A stretch of DNA of 64,000 nucleotides from Sorex araneus (Eukaryota > Chordata > Mammalia > Eulipotyphla > Soricidae), in the NCBI RefSeq assembly GCF_027595985.1, contig NC_073303.1:20312675-20376674 (forward strand). Reading direction: 5' to 3'. Below are positions 32,188 through 42,826 of the stretch, piece by piece (positions within the stretch are counted from its first letter, which is position 1; every line of letters begins with the position of its first letter). The notes below the pieces were generated by a model. That model did not search any database. It worked only from the letters and a program-made list of their open reading frames with translations, and was not told the origin of the DNA. The position numbers were made by a program, and so were the translations under genes.

Positions 32188-33540
32188 AATTGTAGATACT
32201 TTAGGGATCATTTGTTGGTGGTGTTGCTGCATGCTTGCATATGTCCCCCTTTAGAATTTACAACATAACTTCAGTGTGTAAATTGTATTGAGAGATTTTG
32301 GTATGCTGGTGGGATGGTCCATATGTCACATGAGAATGGGCAGAGGCAAAGTGTCCCCGATTATCATTCGGGGACATCCCTGATGGCCTCACAGTCCCTT
32401 ATCCGCCAGGTAGGTAACTGAGTCACGTGATTGCCTTAGAACCTATTCAACTCTCGATTTTTGCTTAAGGTTAAAATTCTGGGCATCACTGAGTGTGATC
32501 CAACCCCCCCATCCTTCAAAAGAAAAATCTACCTGAGGTTTTCTGTGGGGGGCCCAGCTGTCCATGGAGTTATACAGCTCTGGACACAAAGCCCCCCCAA
32601 TTTTGGGTTTAGTTGGGTAGAGCGTTGGGGGAATCTTTGAAACCGGTTTCACTCCTTGAAGCTTCCACAAGCGGGGGCTCTTTTGAGGTCCAGCACGCTG
32701 AAGGGGTTTTCAGTCTGATTAGACACTTGGGTGGCTACTGGCCAGTCCAAGACACTCTGCTGACAAACCATTGGACTCTTTGAGTCTGGGCCACTAACCT
32801 GCCTACCTGCGGAGATTCCATCTAAGGGGTGGCTGACAACTGGCAGCTTAGACTCTAAAATTTGCTCCTTCAAGTGCAGAAATTTCTACGCAATTCTTAC
32901 CAGGGAACGGCCCCCCGACTCCATTTCAGTTGGCATTTCTAGATGCTTCTGGAAAGCAGCCCGTTTGAGTATGTGCTGCTGCGTTCCGGCGCTCCTGGTG
33001 GTGGTCAGCAGGACTCTGCCCAGCCTCTCGGAGCTCTTCTGATCATTTGCAGCGTCCAAAAATTCTGATGAATTCTGGTTTTATCTAGGCAAGTCTACTT
33101 TTTAAAAAATCAGAAGTAAATAGGATTATTCTCAGACAAAACAATGTCCCGTGGGTAATTGAAGTCTGTCTGATGAACTGTAGTTTCTGTGTATCTTTCA
33201 AGCTTAGAAAAAAAATGCAGTGTAGTGTAACACCAAGCCGGGACTGGGGTGGTCTGCGGGGGACCCAGCTCTCCACGGACTTTTGATTTTTCTTATATTT
33301 TATTTATAACAATTATGTCAACATTTGAGCTTACTTTCATAAGTGGGTGACCATGAGACTGATTCTGGGGGGCATTCATTTAAAAAAAATTTAAAAATAA
33401 GATACACAGTTACAAGGTCATTTGTTACAGTTCACGATTGGGTTTCAGTCATATAATGTTCTGACACCCATTAGTTCACCAGTGTACATTTCCCACCATC
33501 ACCAATGTCCCCAGTTTCCCTCCGCCCCCCCCCCACGCAG

Positions 33541-33571
33541 GCGCTCTCCCTCTCTCTCTCTCTCTCTCTGC
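33541..33571. repeat. (CT)n in L1 3' UTR
   Basis: Short CT run corresponding to the AGAGAGAG block of the L1 3' UTR. Confidence 0.85.
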
Positions 33572-34506
33572 CTCATTCTTTAAAAAACACATTTTTTATA
33601 TCCAGGTGACATTGTCTGTCAAGGCCGTACATATTTATATGCTTTAGGAATGCAGTGTGGCCACATCACATGCACCAGCAAAGTGCCAGCAGCCTCCGCC
33701 ACTGTGCATAGGACCCTTCATCTCGGTGCCCCTCAACCCCCTCTTTAGAACCCTCTGGCACCAGCTCAGAGCCTAAGGGCTTATTTTCCTTAGCCAGTGT
33801 CTGCTGCCTCGTTTTGTTTCCCACATGTGAATGAAGCACATTGACGTAAGTCTCTTTCTCCTGCTGTGCTTGGCATAACACCAGCCCCTCTCATTCCCTG
33901 TGTGTTGCAGCAAAAGGCAGGTTCATCTTCCTTCCTGCTGAGTAGTATTCCATTGTGTGCACGTCCCACGGCTTATTCAGACTCAGTGGCGTTTCCAGAT
34001 CTCCCCTCTCGGAAACAGCGCTGCGATGAGCGTGTGTCTCGGAGACACGTAGTGGTGGTGGGTCTGTTTGAATTAGTGGCTTTGGTGCTTGGTTTGGACG
34101 CTGACGAGGGGAATCGCCAGCATTCGTGTTTCAGATGTTCCCCTTCCTGGCTTCCTGTCCGTGTGTGCTAACCAGGGCTCCAGGCCGCGTGTGGTCATGG
34201 CGCTTGCCGGGGGTTCACATCAGATTTCATCCTTGCACACTTACTTGGCTGCTGTGCTTGTTGGGGGTGGGACCCACTACTTTGGTTGTGAGGCTTATGC
34301 TCATGTTCACGGGGAGTCCCAGGGGTCGTACTCGTTTCCTTGTGTTCACACACATTCTGGTTGCAGTGTTCGCTGAGGGGTGGGCTGCACCCTTACTTGT
34401 GGCACTCACATATTCTCGCCAGGGGCTGTAATGCTGGCCTCGGTGCTCACACGTCATCTTAGTTGCAGGAATCGCCTCTCCTCTGGCTATAGTTTACCTC
34501 TGGTGG

Positions 34507-34660
34507 CAGTGCTCCCACACTCTTGACTACAGTGCTCCCACACCCCTGACTCCAGTGCTCCCACACCCCTTACTCCAGTGCTCCCACACCCCTGACTGCA
34601 GTGCTCCCACATCCCTCACTGCAGTGCTCTCACGCCCTTGATGGCAGTGCTCACACTCCA
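34507..34660. repeat. 23-bp minisatellite, about 6.6 copies
   Basis: Unit CAGTGCTCCCACACCCCTGA plus CTC, six full copies (34507-34644) and a partial seventh. Copies differ by 1-5 bases. More degenerate units with 'gtgctcac' and 'cagtgttcg' extend left to about 34080. Not CRISPR-like: the unit is contiguous, without unique spacers. Confidence 0.88.
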
Positions 34661-35027
34661 GTGAGGAGAAACACCATTTTATTTGCCTGTTGGCTCTCCG
34701 ATTGTCTTCTTTGGAGAAGTGTCTGTTCGGCTCCCCTCTTCGTTTGCTGGTGATGTTGTCTGTCCTTTCTGTTGGTGAGTTTGGGGAGTTCCTTATGTAA
34801 CTCGGGTATTAGCCGTCTGTCAGAAGCGTGGCGTGGTGTTCCAATCTTTTGCTCCTCTCAGTAGGGGGTCTTGTTTTCGTGATCATTTTTTTCCCCATAG
34901 TATAGAGGGTTCTTAGTGTGATGCTAAAAAAAAAATTTTTTTTTTAAATTAATACTTGTTTCTGATTGTTTATGTTTGCTTTTGCTTTCCATGCCAAGAG
35001 GGCGATCTCATCAAAGAGCCACTGAAT

Positions 35028-35194
35028 GGGGCTGGAGAGATAGCACAGTGAGTAGGGCGTTTGCCTTGCACGCGGCCGACCCGGGTTCTAATCCCAGCAT
35101 CCCATATGGTCCCCTGAGCACTGCCAGGGGTAATTCCTGAGTGAAGAGCCAGGAGTAACTCCTGTGCATCGCCGGGTGTGACCCAAAAACCAAA

Positions 35195-35280
<86 letters not shown>
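35028..35280 (+). mobile_element. SINE A form, forward, with GAAA/GA tail
   Basis: Near-consensus body to about 35195, then a tail expanded to (GAAA)n(GA)n of about 85 bp. CACTGAA on both sides (35020-35026 and 35280-35286) is the probable TSD. Confidence 0.92.
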
Positions 35281-35283
<3 letters not shown>

Positions 35284-35941
35284 TGAAAGCAGTGTCATGG
35301 GATATTTTGCCTGCACCTTCTCCGGTGCGCTCTATGTCTTGGGTCTAACATCTGTCTTTAATTCACTCTGAGTTAACTCTTTGTGCTTGCTGTAGTGTCC
35401 AGTTTCACTCGACACATGTGGCTATCGAGTTTTCCCGATGCCATTTGTTGGAGAGACTTTCTTTGTTTTATGCTCCGGGCCCCTTTGTCATACATCCACT
35501 GTCCACATACGGCGGGTTTATTTTTGGGTTCTCAGTTCTCCCCCCATAGGTCTAATTGATTTTTTGTCAGAACCACTCTTTTTATGACAGTAGCTTTATA
35601 AGTCAAGAAATGCTATGCCTCTCACCGTTTTTCTTTTTTTGTCTGTTTTGTTTTTTTTTTGGCTCTTCAGGGAGTTTTATGGTTCTATACAAATTTCAGT
35701 CTTATTTGCTGTGTCCATTCGGATGTTGTTAGGGATTACTTTGATGTGCGTGGTGCTTTTGGATAGAATGTTAATTCTTCAGTTCTTGAGCATGCAATAT
35801 ATTTTCCTTTTGTATTCCATTTCTTTAAACAGTGACTTCATAGTTTTTGATGTATGTCTTTCACTTCCTTTGTTGAGTGGGCCCCATTCTTTCCCGTAAG
35901 TGAATTCTACTTTGATGCAACTTATCAGAAGTATTGGTTCT

Positions 35942-36112
35942 GGGGGCTGGAGCAATAGTTCACGTTAGTACTATTTGGTACCCGGCCAACTCAGGTTCCC
36001 TCTCCATCATCCCAGAGGGTCTCCAGAGCACGGCCAGGAGTGATCCCAGAGTACAGCCAGGCGTAAGCCCTGAGCACTGCAGCCCATGATCCCAAGCGAA
36101 AACAAAACAAAA
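35942..36112 (+). mobile_element. SINE A form, forward
   Basis: Body moderately diverged. TSD AGAAGTATTGGTTCT / AGAAGTGTTGGTTCT at 35927-35941 and 36113-36127 marks precise ends. It sits at the 5' end of the antisense L1. Confidence 0.9.
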
Positions 36113-36600
36113 AGAAGTGTTGGTTCTTTTTGGAGAGTTCACAAAGAACATCCAGTGTTTAGGCCCTGGCTTGAGCTCTGCAGGAAGTTCTGGCTTTGCA
36201 GAAGCAGAAGCACACACTTCATATCCTCTGAGGTGTGTGCTTTTTTGGTTTCTCACGCAGTTATGACCAAAGTTCCTTAGGATTAAAGAATTCCAGTATG
36301 CAAAGCCCCTTATGTTATCTGAACATCAAATTTACTGAAGAGTTGCAATAGCCACCCATTTCCTGTTTGTCTTGCTCTGGGTTCCTGGATAGGAGTAGAT
36401 AACCTCGCCTGTTATCACTGGATATTTCCCCCTCCCGGAGCCCCAGCTCTCACTCTCCTGCCTTGGACTTTTAAAACCCGTTTAAAGGAGATGGTCTAAT
36501 CATGTAAATTTGCATTTTGTAATATGGCGAGGTTTTCTTTGAAATGTTGACTCTTGACAGAATTACTCGACCTTGTAAGTAGATAAGGAAAAACAAATAT

Positions 36601-36786
36601 CGGGCAGGAACAATGGAACAATGGTGTGGTAGGGAGAGCGTTTGTCTTGCACACCGCAGATCTGGGTTGGATCTGCAGCACCCGCTATGGTCCCCAAGTC
36701 TACCAGGAACGATCCCTGAGCACAGAGCCAGGAGTAAACCCTGAGCACCTCCAGATGTGGCCCCTAGAACGACAACAACCACAAAA
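36601..36786 (+). mobile_element. SINE A form, forward
   Basis: 'gggcaggaacaatggaacaat', 'gtcttgcacaccgcagatc', 'gagcacagagccaggagtaa', tail with 'gacaacaaccac'. Confidence 0.82.
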
Positions 36787-36826
36787 GTCCGTTTTAAGTT
36801 TGGTTTAATAAATATTGGCTGAGTTT

Positions 36827-36950
36827 GGGGCTGGAGAAATAATACTGACCCAGGTTCAATACCCAGTACCCAGTAGGGTCCCCCGAGTACCGCCAGGAGT
36901 GATCCCTGAGCACGCACGCCTGGCTGTGGTGGTGGCACATGTCCAGTGCC
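36827..36950 (+). mobile_element. SINE A form, forward, deleted
   Basis: 'ggggctggagaaataatactg', 'cccaggttcaatacccag', 'taccgccaggagtgatccc'. The A-box to B-box region is missing. Confidence 0.75.
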
Positions 36951-37558
36951 TGGTGCTCACTGAGGCTTGCCTGTCAGGTTGCACTACAGCCACAGAGTGG
37001 AGGCCAGGGTTGTGTTTCTTTATTTGTGCGTGCTCGCGTGCTTGCCAGGGTGCCTGCTCTTTCCTTCCCGGGCTTCCCGCCTTCTGGCTGAGGTGCTTGC
37101 TAGCGGGTGCGGTGCTGCTCACTGTCTTTCAGCTGAAGTGTGTGCCGGGGATCGTACTCTTCATTGGGTGCTTGCACACACCTCGTGGTGGTGCAGCTGG
37201 AAGCTGCTTGCTGTGGTGCCGGGGACATCCGGTAACAGGTGCGAGGATCATATCCTGCTCCTGGGCCACATACGTGGCGTGTGGGAGCCCCGGGTTTCTC
37301 CCCCCCCCCCACCTGGTGCTGTGTGTTTGTCTGAGCACACCTGGGAGCAGCCCTGAGCCCCACGCTGGGATTGGCCCCAAGCTGGGTGGGGCTCTGAAGG
37401 GAAAGAGATGCTTTTAGAGGCATTTTGGACAAGAAGAGTAGAAAGAGGTTTGCTATGAATTCCTCTGTTCATGGTGTCTTATATATAGTAAACATTCAAA
37501 TATTTCTTATCTAAAGAGGTGCTTGATTTTTGTGTATAAAAAAAAATAAAAAAGCTTC

Positions 37559-37723
37559 CGGCTGAAGAGATACTACAGTGGGTAAAGTACTTGCCTTACA
37601 CATGACTGACCTGGGTTTGATCCCCACATCCCATATGACCACTTGGGCACCGCCAGGAGTGATCCCTGAGTGCAGAGCCAGGAGTAATCCCTGACCACTG
37701 CCAGGCATGGCTCAAAATAAAAA
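37559..37723 (+). mobile_element. SINE A form, forward
   Basis: 'ggctgaagagatactacagtg', 'gacctgggtttgatcccc', 'gcagagccaggagtaatccc'. A decayed second head follows at about 37733-37850, ending in a (GA)n tract at 37855-37890 only 60 bp before exon 2. Confidence 0.82.
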
Positions 37724-37950
37724 TTAGCTCAGTGGGGCAAGAGAGATAGGCCAGTGGACTGTTGTGTAGGCTTTGTGTACAGTTGGCCAGTGACTGACCT
37801 TGAGCACCTCATGGTCCCACATCCATGGCAAGGTGGGGGATGGGGAAGGGGGGGGAGAGAGAGAGAGAGACAGAGAGAGAGACAGAGAGCTTATCCAACA
37901 TAAAATGTTAATTGTGGTTAAATATATTTTTTATACTTATTAAATTACAG

Positions 37951-38004
37951 GCTGAAGACTTTAAGTGACAAATCAAAAGACGCTAAAGTAAAAAGTAAAC
38001 CCAG
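37951..38004 (+). CDS. DTNBP1: DTNBP1 coding exon 2
   Basis: 54 bp, phase 2 to phase 2. Completes Gly19, then encodes LKTLSDKSKDAKVKSKP and two bases of Arg37. A short, strongly basic segment just before the coiled-coil region. Acceptor 'taaattacag' has a weak, A/T-rich tract, while the donor gtaagt (38005-38010) is optimal. Adding or skipping the 54 bp keeps frame, so skipping would delete 18 residues without a stop. Confidence 0.95.
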
Positions 38005-40262
38005 GTAAGTGTGTGCTATTTCATTTACAACTAATTAAGTTTTATGCTAGTTTTGGCTCCAGTCATAACAGTATAGCTGCTTCAGTGGGTTGAATTTTTC
38101 TGACTGCAGAATAATTTATTGATTCTAAATTTTGCAACATGGGATATTTTTCTGATAAAGTTATAAAATGGTTAAAAGGTGGTAGGATATTCTTGTTTTA
38201 CTCTGACAGCCAGTGGCTATTGAGGGGGAAAAATTAATCATTTGTGTTTGCACGGGTCTTGCATTATTTAAAGCAATTTAATTAATAAAATAGTTCTGCC
38301 AAGCTCATCTCCTTAGTTATGTTACCTACTTTTGTTGTAAACCCCACAGCATTGTGTAATTTTTTTCATTTTTAAAATAAAAAGTGAACAAGTTTCACTT
38401 TGAATCTAGAGATTATGAGCGCTTTAAAAAAATTATTGATACAGATTCAGTGCAGTCCCTATAGGGATACTATGTCATTTTCCAAAGAAGTAGACCAAAC
38501 ATTCCTGAACATTAAACCCCCATGGATAACCAATGCAATCCTTGGGAAAAAAAGAAGATGGGAGGCATCACATTCCCCAACTTCAAACTGTACCACATAG
38601 TGGTAGTAATTAAAGCAGCATGGCATTGGAATAAAAACAGACCCGTAGACCGGTGGAATAGAGTTGAATATCCTGACACAGACCCCCAAATGTATGATCA
38701 CTTAATCTTTGATAAAAGAGCAGGAAATATAAAGTGGAGCAAGGAAAGCCTCTTCTTCAACAAGTGCTGCTGGGAAAACTGGGCAGCTCCATGTGAAAAA
38801 ATGACCTCAAACCTGTTTCTAACACCTTGCGCAGAAGTCAGATCAAAGCAGATTAAAAGTATCAGCAGCGGACCTGAGTCCATAAGGTACGTGGAAGAAA
38901 ACATGGGCAAAACCCTCCATGACCTTGAAGCAAAGAGCATCTTCAAAGATGAAACACCCTGACCAAGCAAATGGAAGCAAAGTTAAACAAGTGAAACTAC
39001 ATTAAACTGAGATACAAAGGTGTCTGAGATACAAAGACGGTCCATGGAATGGGAAGAATTATTTACTCAGTACTCATCTGATCAAGGGTTAATATCACAA
39101 TTATATAAGGTACTGGTAAAACTTTACAAGAAGAAAACATCCTACCCCATCAAAAAATAGGGAGAAGAAATAAATAGAAACTTCCTCAGAGGAGAAATTC
39201 GTATGGCAAAAAAGCATATGGAAAAATGTCCTACCTCACTAATCATCAGGGAGATGCAAATCCACGCAATTAGATATCTCACACCACAGAGACTGGCACG
39301 CATCCAAAAGAACAAAAGCAACGAGTGTTGGCACAGATGCAGGAGAAAGGCACTCTCCTTCATTGTTGGTGGGAATGTTGAGTGGTCTAGACTTCTTGGA
39401 AAATAATATGGACATTCCTCAAAAAAACTAGAAATTGAGTTCCCACTTGACCCAGCAATACCACTCCTGGGAATATGTCCTGGGGGCCCAAAAACATACG
39501 GCAGAAACATCACTTGCATTACTATGTTCATTGCAGCACCATTCATACTAGCCAGAATCTGGAAACAACCTGAGTGCCTGAGAAAAGATGATTGGACAAA
39601 GAAACTATGGTACATCTACACAAAAGCATACTGTGCAGCCATAGGAAAAATTAAGTCATGAAACGGATGGACACTGAGAGTATCATGCTGAGTGAAATGA
39701 GTCAAAAGGAGAGGGATAGATAGAGAATGACTGCACTCATTTATGTGGGCTATAAAAGATAATAGTATGAGACTAATATCCAAGACCAGGGAAAACGGGG
39801 GCCAGGAGGACTGGCCAGTGGTTGGAAGCTTGTCACAAGAGCGTCTGGGGAGTAAAGGGCAGTTAGAATGGAGAATGGACCAATATGACAATAATTGTTG
39901 AAAATGATCATTTTGGACAGGAACTTAGTATTGAAAGTAGGTGAAGAGAATTACCTAATAACCTTTTAATATCTGTATCGCAAACCATAACGCCCAAAAA
40001 GAAAGGGAGGCAGCAGGCAGGTGGGGGGGGGGAAGGAGAGAGAGAGAGAGAGAGAGAGAGCTGCCTCACTCTAGCTTAATATATTGAAGGTTGATAATAT
40101 ATAGCAGTATGTTTTAAAGTTAATATATTTCTCTAAAAGTTATGATAATTACTGTTTAGTGATTTAAAGTATTAATACTATAATTGACAGTGTCAAATTT
40201 TTGTAACTTTTTTTCAGTTGGCCCTAATCAGAAATGATTTTAATAAGTGTTTCTTTTGATAG
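38005..40262 (+). other. DTNBP1: DTNBP1 intron 2 (2258 bp)
   Basis: Phase 2. Mostly one sense-oriented L1 fragment (38405-40015), flanked by unique A/T-rich DNA (38010-38400 and 40065-40262). The acceptor is 'tgtttcttttgatag|G'. A second acceptor-like 'ttttttttcag' ends at 40217. Confidence 0.85.
38405..40015 (+). mobile_element. L1 ORF2 C-terminal part and 3' UTR, sense in intron 2
   Basis: 5'-truncated L1. ORF2 C-terminal sequence runs from about 38405 to 39660. The longest intact piece is about 146 codons (38522-38962), followed by frameshifts. The 3' UTR then follows: 'ctgcactcatttatgtggg' (39731), 'ggttggaagcttgtcac' and 'tctgtatcgcaaaccataac' (39971), then a G/GA-rich end at 40018-40062. 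Because it joins ORF2 to this 3' UTR, it identifies the many isolated 3' UTR pieces in the window as L1. Not competent: no ORF1, endonuclease or RT regions. Confidence 0.88.
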
Positions 40263-40313
40263 GACTGTTCCATATTTGCCAAAGTATACTGCTGGATTAG
40301 AATTACTTAGTAG
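40263..40313 (+). CDS. DTNBP1: DTNBP1 coding exon 3
   Basis: 51 bp, phase 2 to phase 2. Completes Arg37, encodes TVPYLPKYTAGLELLS and starts Arg54. Donor gtaagt at 40314-40319. The reading matches mammalian dysbindin with conservative changes (Tyr and Thr where I recall Phe and Ser). An acceptor at 40217 would add 45 bp, in frame by length. It would create a TAA in the fourth codon, so 40263 is the productive start. Confidence 0.94.
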
Positions 40314-40412
40314 GTAAGTGGTTTCATTTATAAAAAGTTAACGATATTTCATTGTAAAAATGCTTTTAATTCTACAAATTAAAATTTTATAGATTGAAAA
40401 TAACAACTAGGG

Positions 40413-40659
40413 GACTTAAACCTGAAAGCTTTGTAACTTTCCACATGGTGATTCAATAAAAGAATAAATTTAAAAAAAAAAAAACAAGGGGCTGGGGCAA
40501 TAGCACAGTGGGTAGGGCGTTTGCCTTGCACCCGGCCGACCCGGGTTCGAATCCCAGCATCCCATATGGTCCCCTGAGCACCGCCAGGGGTAATTCTTGA
40601 GTGCAAAGCCAGGAGTAACCCCTGTGCATCGCCAGGCGTGACCCCCCCAAATAAAAGCA
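40413..40659 (+). mobile_element. Composite insertion: L1 subfamily Z tail + SINE A form
   Basis: It begins with about 65 bp of the L1 Z 3' end ('acttaaacctgaaagctttg', 'ttccacatggtgattcaata', A-run). At 40488 comes a near-consensus forward SINE A. AAAATAACAACTAGGG flanks the whole at 40397-40412 and 40660-40675, so both parts appear to have inserted together. Confidence 0.78.
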
Positions 40660-40672
40660 AAAATAACAACTA

Positions 40673-40838
40673 GGGCCAGAGTGATAGTACAGTGGGTAGA
40701 TGTTTGCCTTGCATGCGGCTGACCTGGGTTTGATTCCCGGCATCCCATATGGTCCCCCAAGCACCGCCCGGAGTAATTCCTGAGTGCAGAGCCAGGAGTA
40801 ACCCGTAAGCATTGCCGGATGTGACCCAAAAAGAAAAA
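40673..40838 (+). mobile_element. SINE A form, forward
   Basis: Starts 'gggccagagtgatagtacag'. AACAACTAG recurs at its right end (40847-40855), so this SINE inserted first. The composite to its left then used the duplicated target. Confidence 0.9.
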
Positions 40839-41118
40839 AACAACAACTAGATTTTAGCTTAAATAGTCACTGAGAATGATTTACTTGCTGGCTTCTCTGA
40901 GGACCTGTAACATTCTGCTGATCAGTGCAGAGACCGTGCAGGCCAGGCACAGATTCATCACTGTCGTATTTTCTAGTCAATGCTTTTATTCTGTGTTTCA
41001 TTATGTTGCAAGAAAATTGTGAATTTGCATCGTCAGTAATTTTATTTCCTTACATCACTTCTTCTCTGATTCTTTCCTGCTGACGTGCAGACTGATACTC
41101 ATCAGTGCCTTTCCTTTT

Positions 41119-41293
41119 TAGTGGGGGGGGGGGGTGGGGAGGGACGGGGGGCACACCTGGTGGTGCTCAGGGCCCACTCCTGACTCTGTGCTCAGGGGTC
41201 CCTTCCGGAAGTCCCGGGGAAGCATATGCCAGTCCTGAGCTGGGGTCAGCCAGGTGCAAGATGCATTTGACCCCTGTGCCTTTCTCCACTCTG
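41119..41293 (-). mobile_element. Old SINE A form, reverse
   Basis: 'gcacacctggtggtgctcagg', 'ctgactctgtgctcagggg', 'ggtcagccaggtgcaagatg'. G-rich tail at 41122-41152. Confidence 0.65.
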
Positions 41294-41317
41294 CCTTCTG
41301 AGTTTCCTTTTTCCGTG

Positions 41318-41475
41318 GCCGTTAGGGGGTGTGCCTGGAGGTGCTTAGGGGTTTCTAGGGCCTGTGGTTAGGGGTGACTCCTGGTGGTGCTTGGGGGACC
41401 ATATGCGATGGCAGAAATTCACGTTGGGGTCGAGTGCGTGCAAGGAGCCTTAGCTCCTGTCCTGTCTCTCTGGTC
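41318..41475 (-). mobile_element. Old SINE A form, reverse
   Basis: 'gtgactcctggtggtgcttg', 'gggaccatatgcgatggcag', 'gtcctgtctctctggtc'. Confidence 0.68.
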
Positions 41476-41509
41476 TTAAGCAAGTACAAAAAGCAACGCA
41501 AGTTTTATA

Positions 41510-41693
41510 TATATATATATTTTTTTTGCTTTTTGGGTCACACCCAGAGATGCACAGGGGTTACTCCTGGCTCATGCACTCAGGAATTACTCCTGGCAGT
41601 GCTCGGGGGACCATATGGGATGCTGGGATTCGAACTTGGGTCTGCTGCGTGCAAGGCAAACGCCCTACCCGCTGTGCTATCACTCCAGCCCCC
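41510..41693 (-). mobile_element. SINE A form, reverse, with 18-bp TSD
   Basis: AGCAACGCAAGTTTTATA is perfect at 41492-41509 and 41694-41711. With the near-consensus body this marks a young insertion. Short (AT)n at the tail. Confidence 0.96.
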
Positions 41694-41724
41694 AGCAACG
41701 CAAGTTTTATACGAAACCTTCGCA

Positions 41725-41872
41725 GGGCTGGCGAGACAGTGCAGGGATAGTGTGCTTACACTGCACACAGCCGACCTTGGCTTGATATCATACGTGTTCC
41801 CCTGAGCATTGCCGAGAGTGAGCCCTGAGCACAGCTGGGTGTGACCCCTCCCCCCCACCAAAAAACAAACCA
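41725..41872 (+). mobile_element. SINE A form, forward
   Basis: 'gggctggcgagacagtgcagg', 'gttcccctgagcattgccg', 'cagctgggtgtgacccct'. Inverted relative to the SINE 30 bp upstream. Confidence 0.82.
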
Positions 41873-42445
41873 AAATCCAAATATACGTGCATCAGAAAAC
41901 CCTCCCTGTGCCTGTATTGTCCAGATGCCTTTTTGTTTATTCAGGCTCTAAATTCTGACCTATCACGTGCTCCAGAAAGAAGAGCAACTAAGGTCGTTTG
42001 GGTGCTTTGCCAGACACTTGACTCCAACATGTTCCCACCCAGTGAAGCAAAGAACGTTTTTTAAAATGCCGGTTCCAGTGTGGTAGCATTTAACGCTCTT
42101 TAACGTTCACATGAAACCTGAAAAGGATGTAAGTCTGAATTTTAGCTTCTTGGAATTCCCTCCAGGTCCAGTGTGGCTTTTCAGGCTGCGTTGCCTAGAT
42201 CCCAGTTCTGCATCCTTACTTTCATCCCGACTGCTAATTCTCCCCTACTCCGGGAGCCCTTCCCTCTGGCCTCAGGGTACCACCACTTCCTAAGGCACAC
42301 GCTGCCGCAACAGCCCATCATTATTACTGATTCACAGATTTATGAATTTTTCCCTTTTACTTATGTTAATTGGCTTTTCACCATTCCATTACACTCAGAG
42401 GAGCGACTTTGTAAGATGTCTGCTTATCTTGAAAGTTTGGAACTT

Positions 42446-42660
42446 GGGGGCAGGAGCGATAGCACAGCAGGGAGGGTGTTTGCTTTGCTGACCCGGGTTC
42501 AATCCCCAGCATCCCATATGGTCCCCTGAGCACCGCCAGAAATAATTCCTGAGTGCAGAGCCAGGAGTAACCCCCGAGCATTGCTGGGTATAACCCCCAG
42601 AAGCCAAATAAATAAGTAAAATGAAAAATAAAAAATTCGTTACTCTTCTAAAAAAACAAA
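42446..42660 (+). mobile_element. SINE A form, forward
   Basis: TSD AAAGTTTGGAACTT is perfect at 42432-42445 and 42661-42674. A short deletion before the B box, and a long A-rich tail of about 55 bp. Confidence 0.95.
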
Positions 42661-42676
42661 AAAGTTTGGAACTTTA

Positions 42677-42826
42677 GGTGCCAGAGACATAGTAGTGGGG
42701 TTCAGGCACTTGCAGTGAATGTGGATGACCCTGGTTCGATCCCTGGCACATATGATCTGAGCATGGGAAGCTACCCCTGATCACAGAAGGGCACAAACCC
42801 TGAGCACACCCTTTAAAAGCATATAA
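42677..42826 (+). mobile_element. Old SINE A form, forward
   Basis: 'gtgccagagacatagtagtg', 'ctggttcgatccctggcac', 'acaaaccctgagcacaccc'. Confidence 0.65.

Larger units (their letters stand above)
33380..35935 (-). mobile_element. L1 element, antisense in intron 1 (3' half)
   Basis: Reverse L1. The 3' UTR end is at 33395-33535 ('ttcaccagtgtacatttccc'). Then ORF2-derived blocks run backwards: 'gagtagtattccattgtgtg' (33940), 'ttctttggagaagtgtctgt' (34705), 'gggtattagccgtctgtcag' (34803), and 'gtagctttataagtcaag' (35590). Frames are broken. A tandem-repeat block replaces ORF2 sequence at about 34080-34660, and a SINE is inserted at 35028-35280. The left end near 35935 is a 5' truncation. Confidence 0.75.
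30779..37950 (+). other. DTNBP1: DTNBP1 intron 1 (7172 bp)
   Basis: Phase 2 intron. The first 700 bp are CpG-rich. Then come SINEs, an antisense L1 (33380-35935) with a minisatellite inside, and a run of SINE-derived DNA (35942-37850). Region 32190-33380 holds no repeat I can name. It carries two related short motifs, 'cccagctgtccatgga' near 32549 and 'cccagctctccacgga' near 33265. The acceptor is 'taaattacag|G'. Confidence 0.85.

Noticed and set aside
34507..34660. CRISPR-like array
   Set aside because: Contiguous 23-bp units with no unique spacers, in a mammalian intron. It is a minisatellite.
38522..38962. 146-codon frame as a host protein or exon
   Set aside because: The sequence is the L1 ORF2 C-terminal region, followed by L1 3' UTR. 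It is frameshifted and lacks the catalytic domains.
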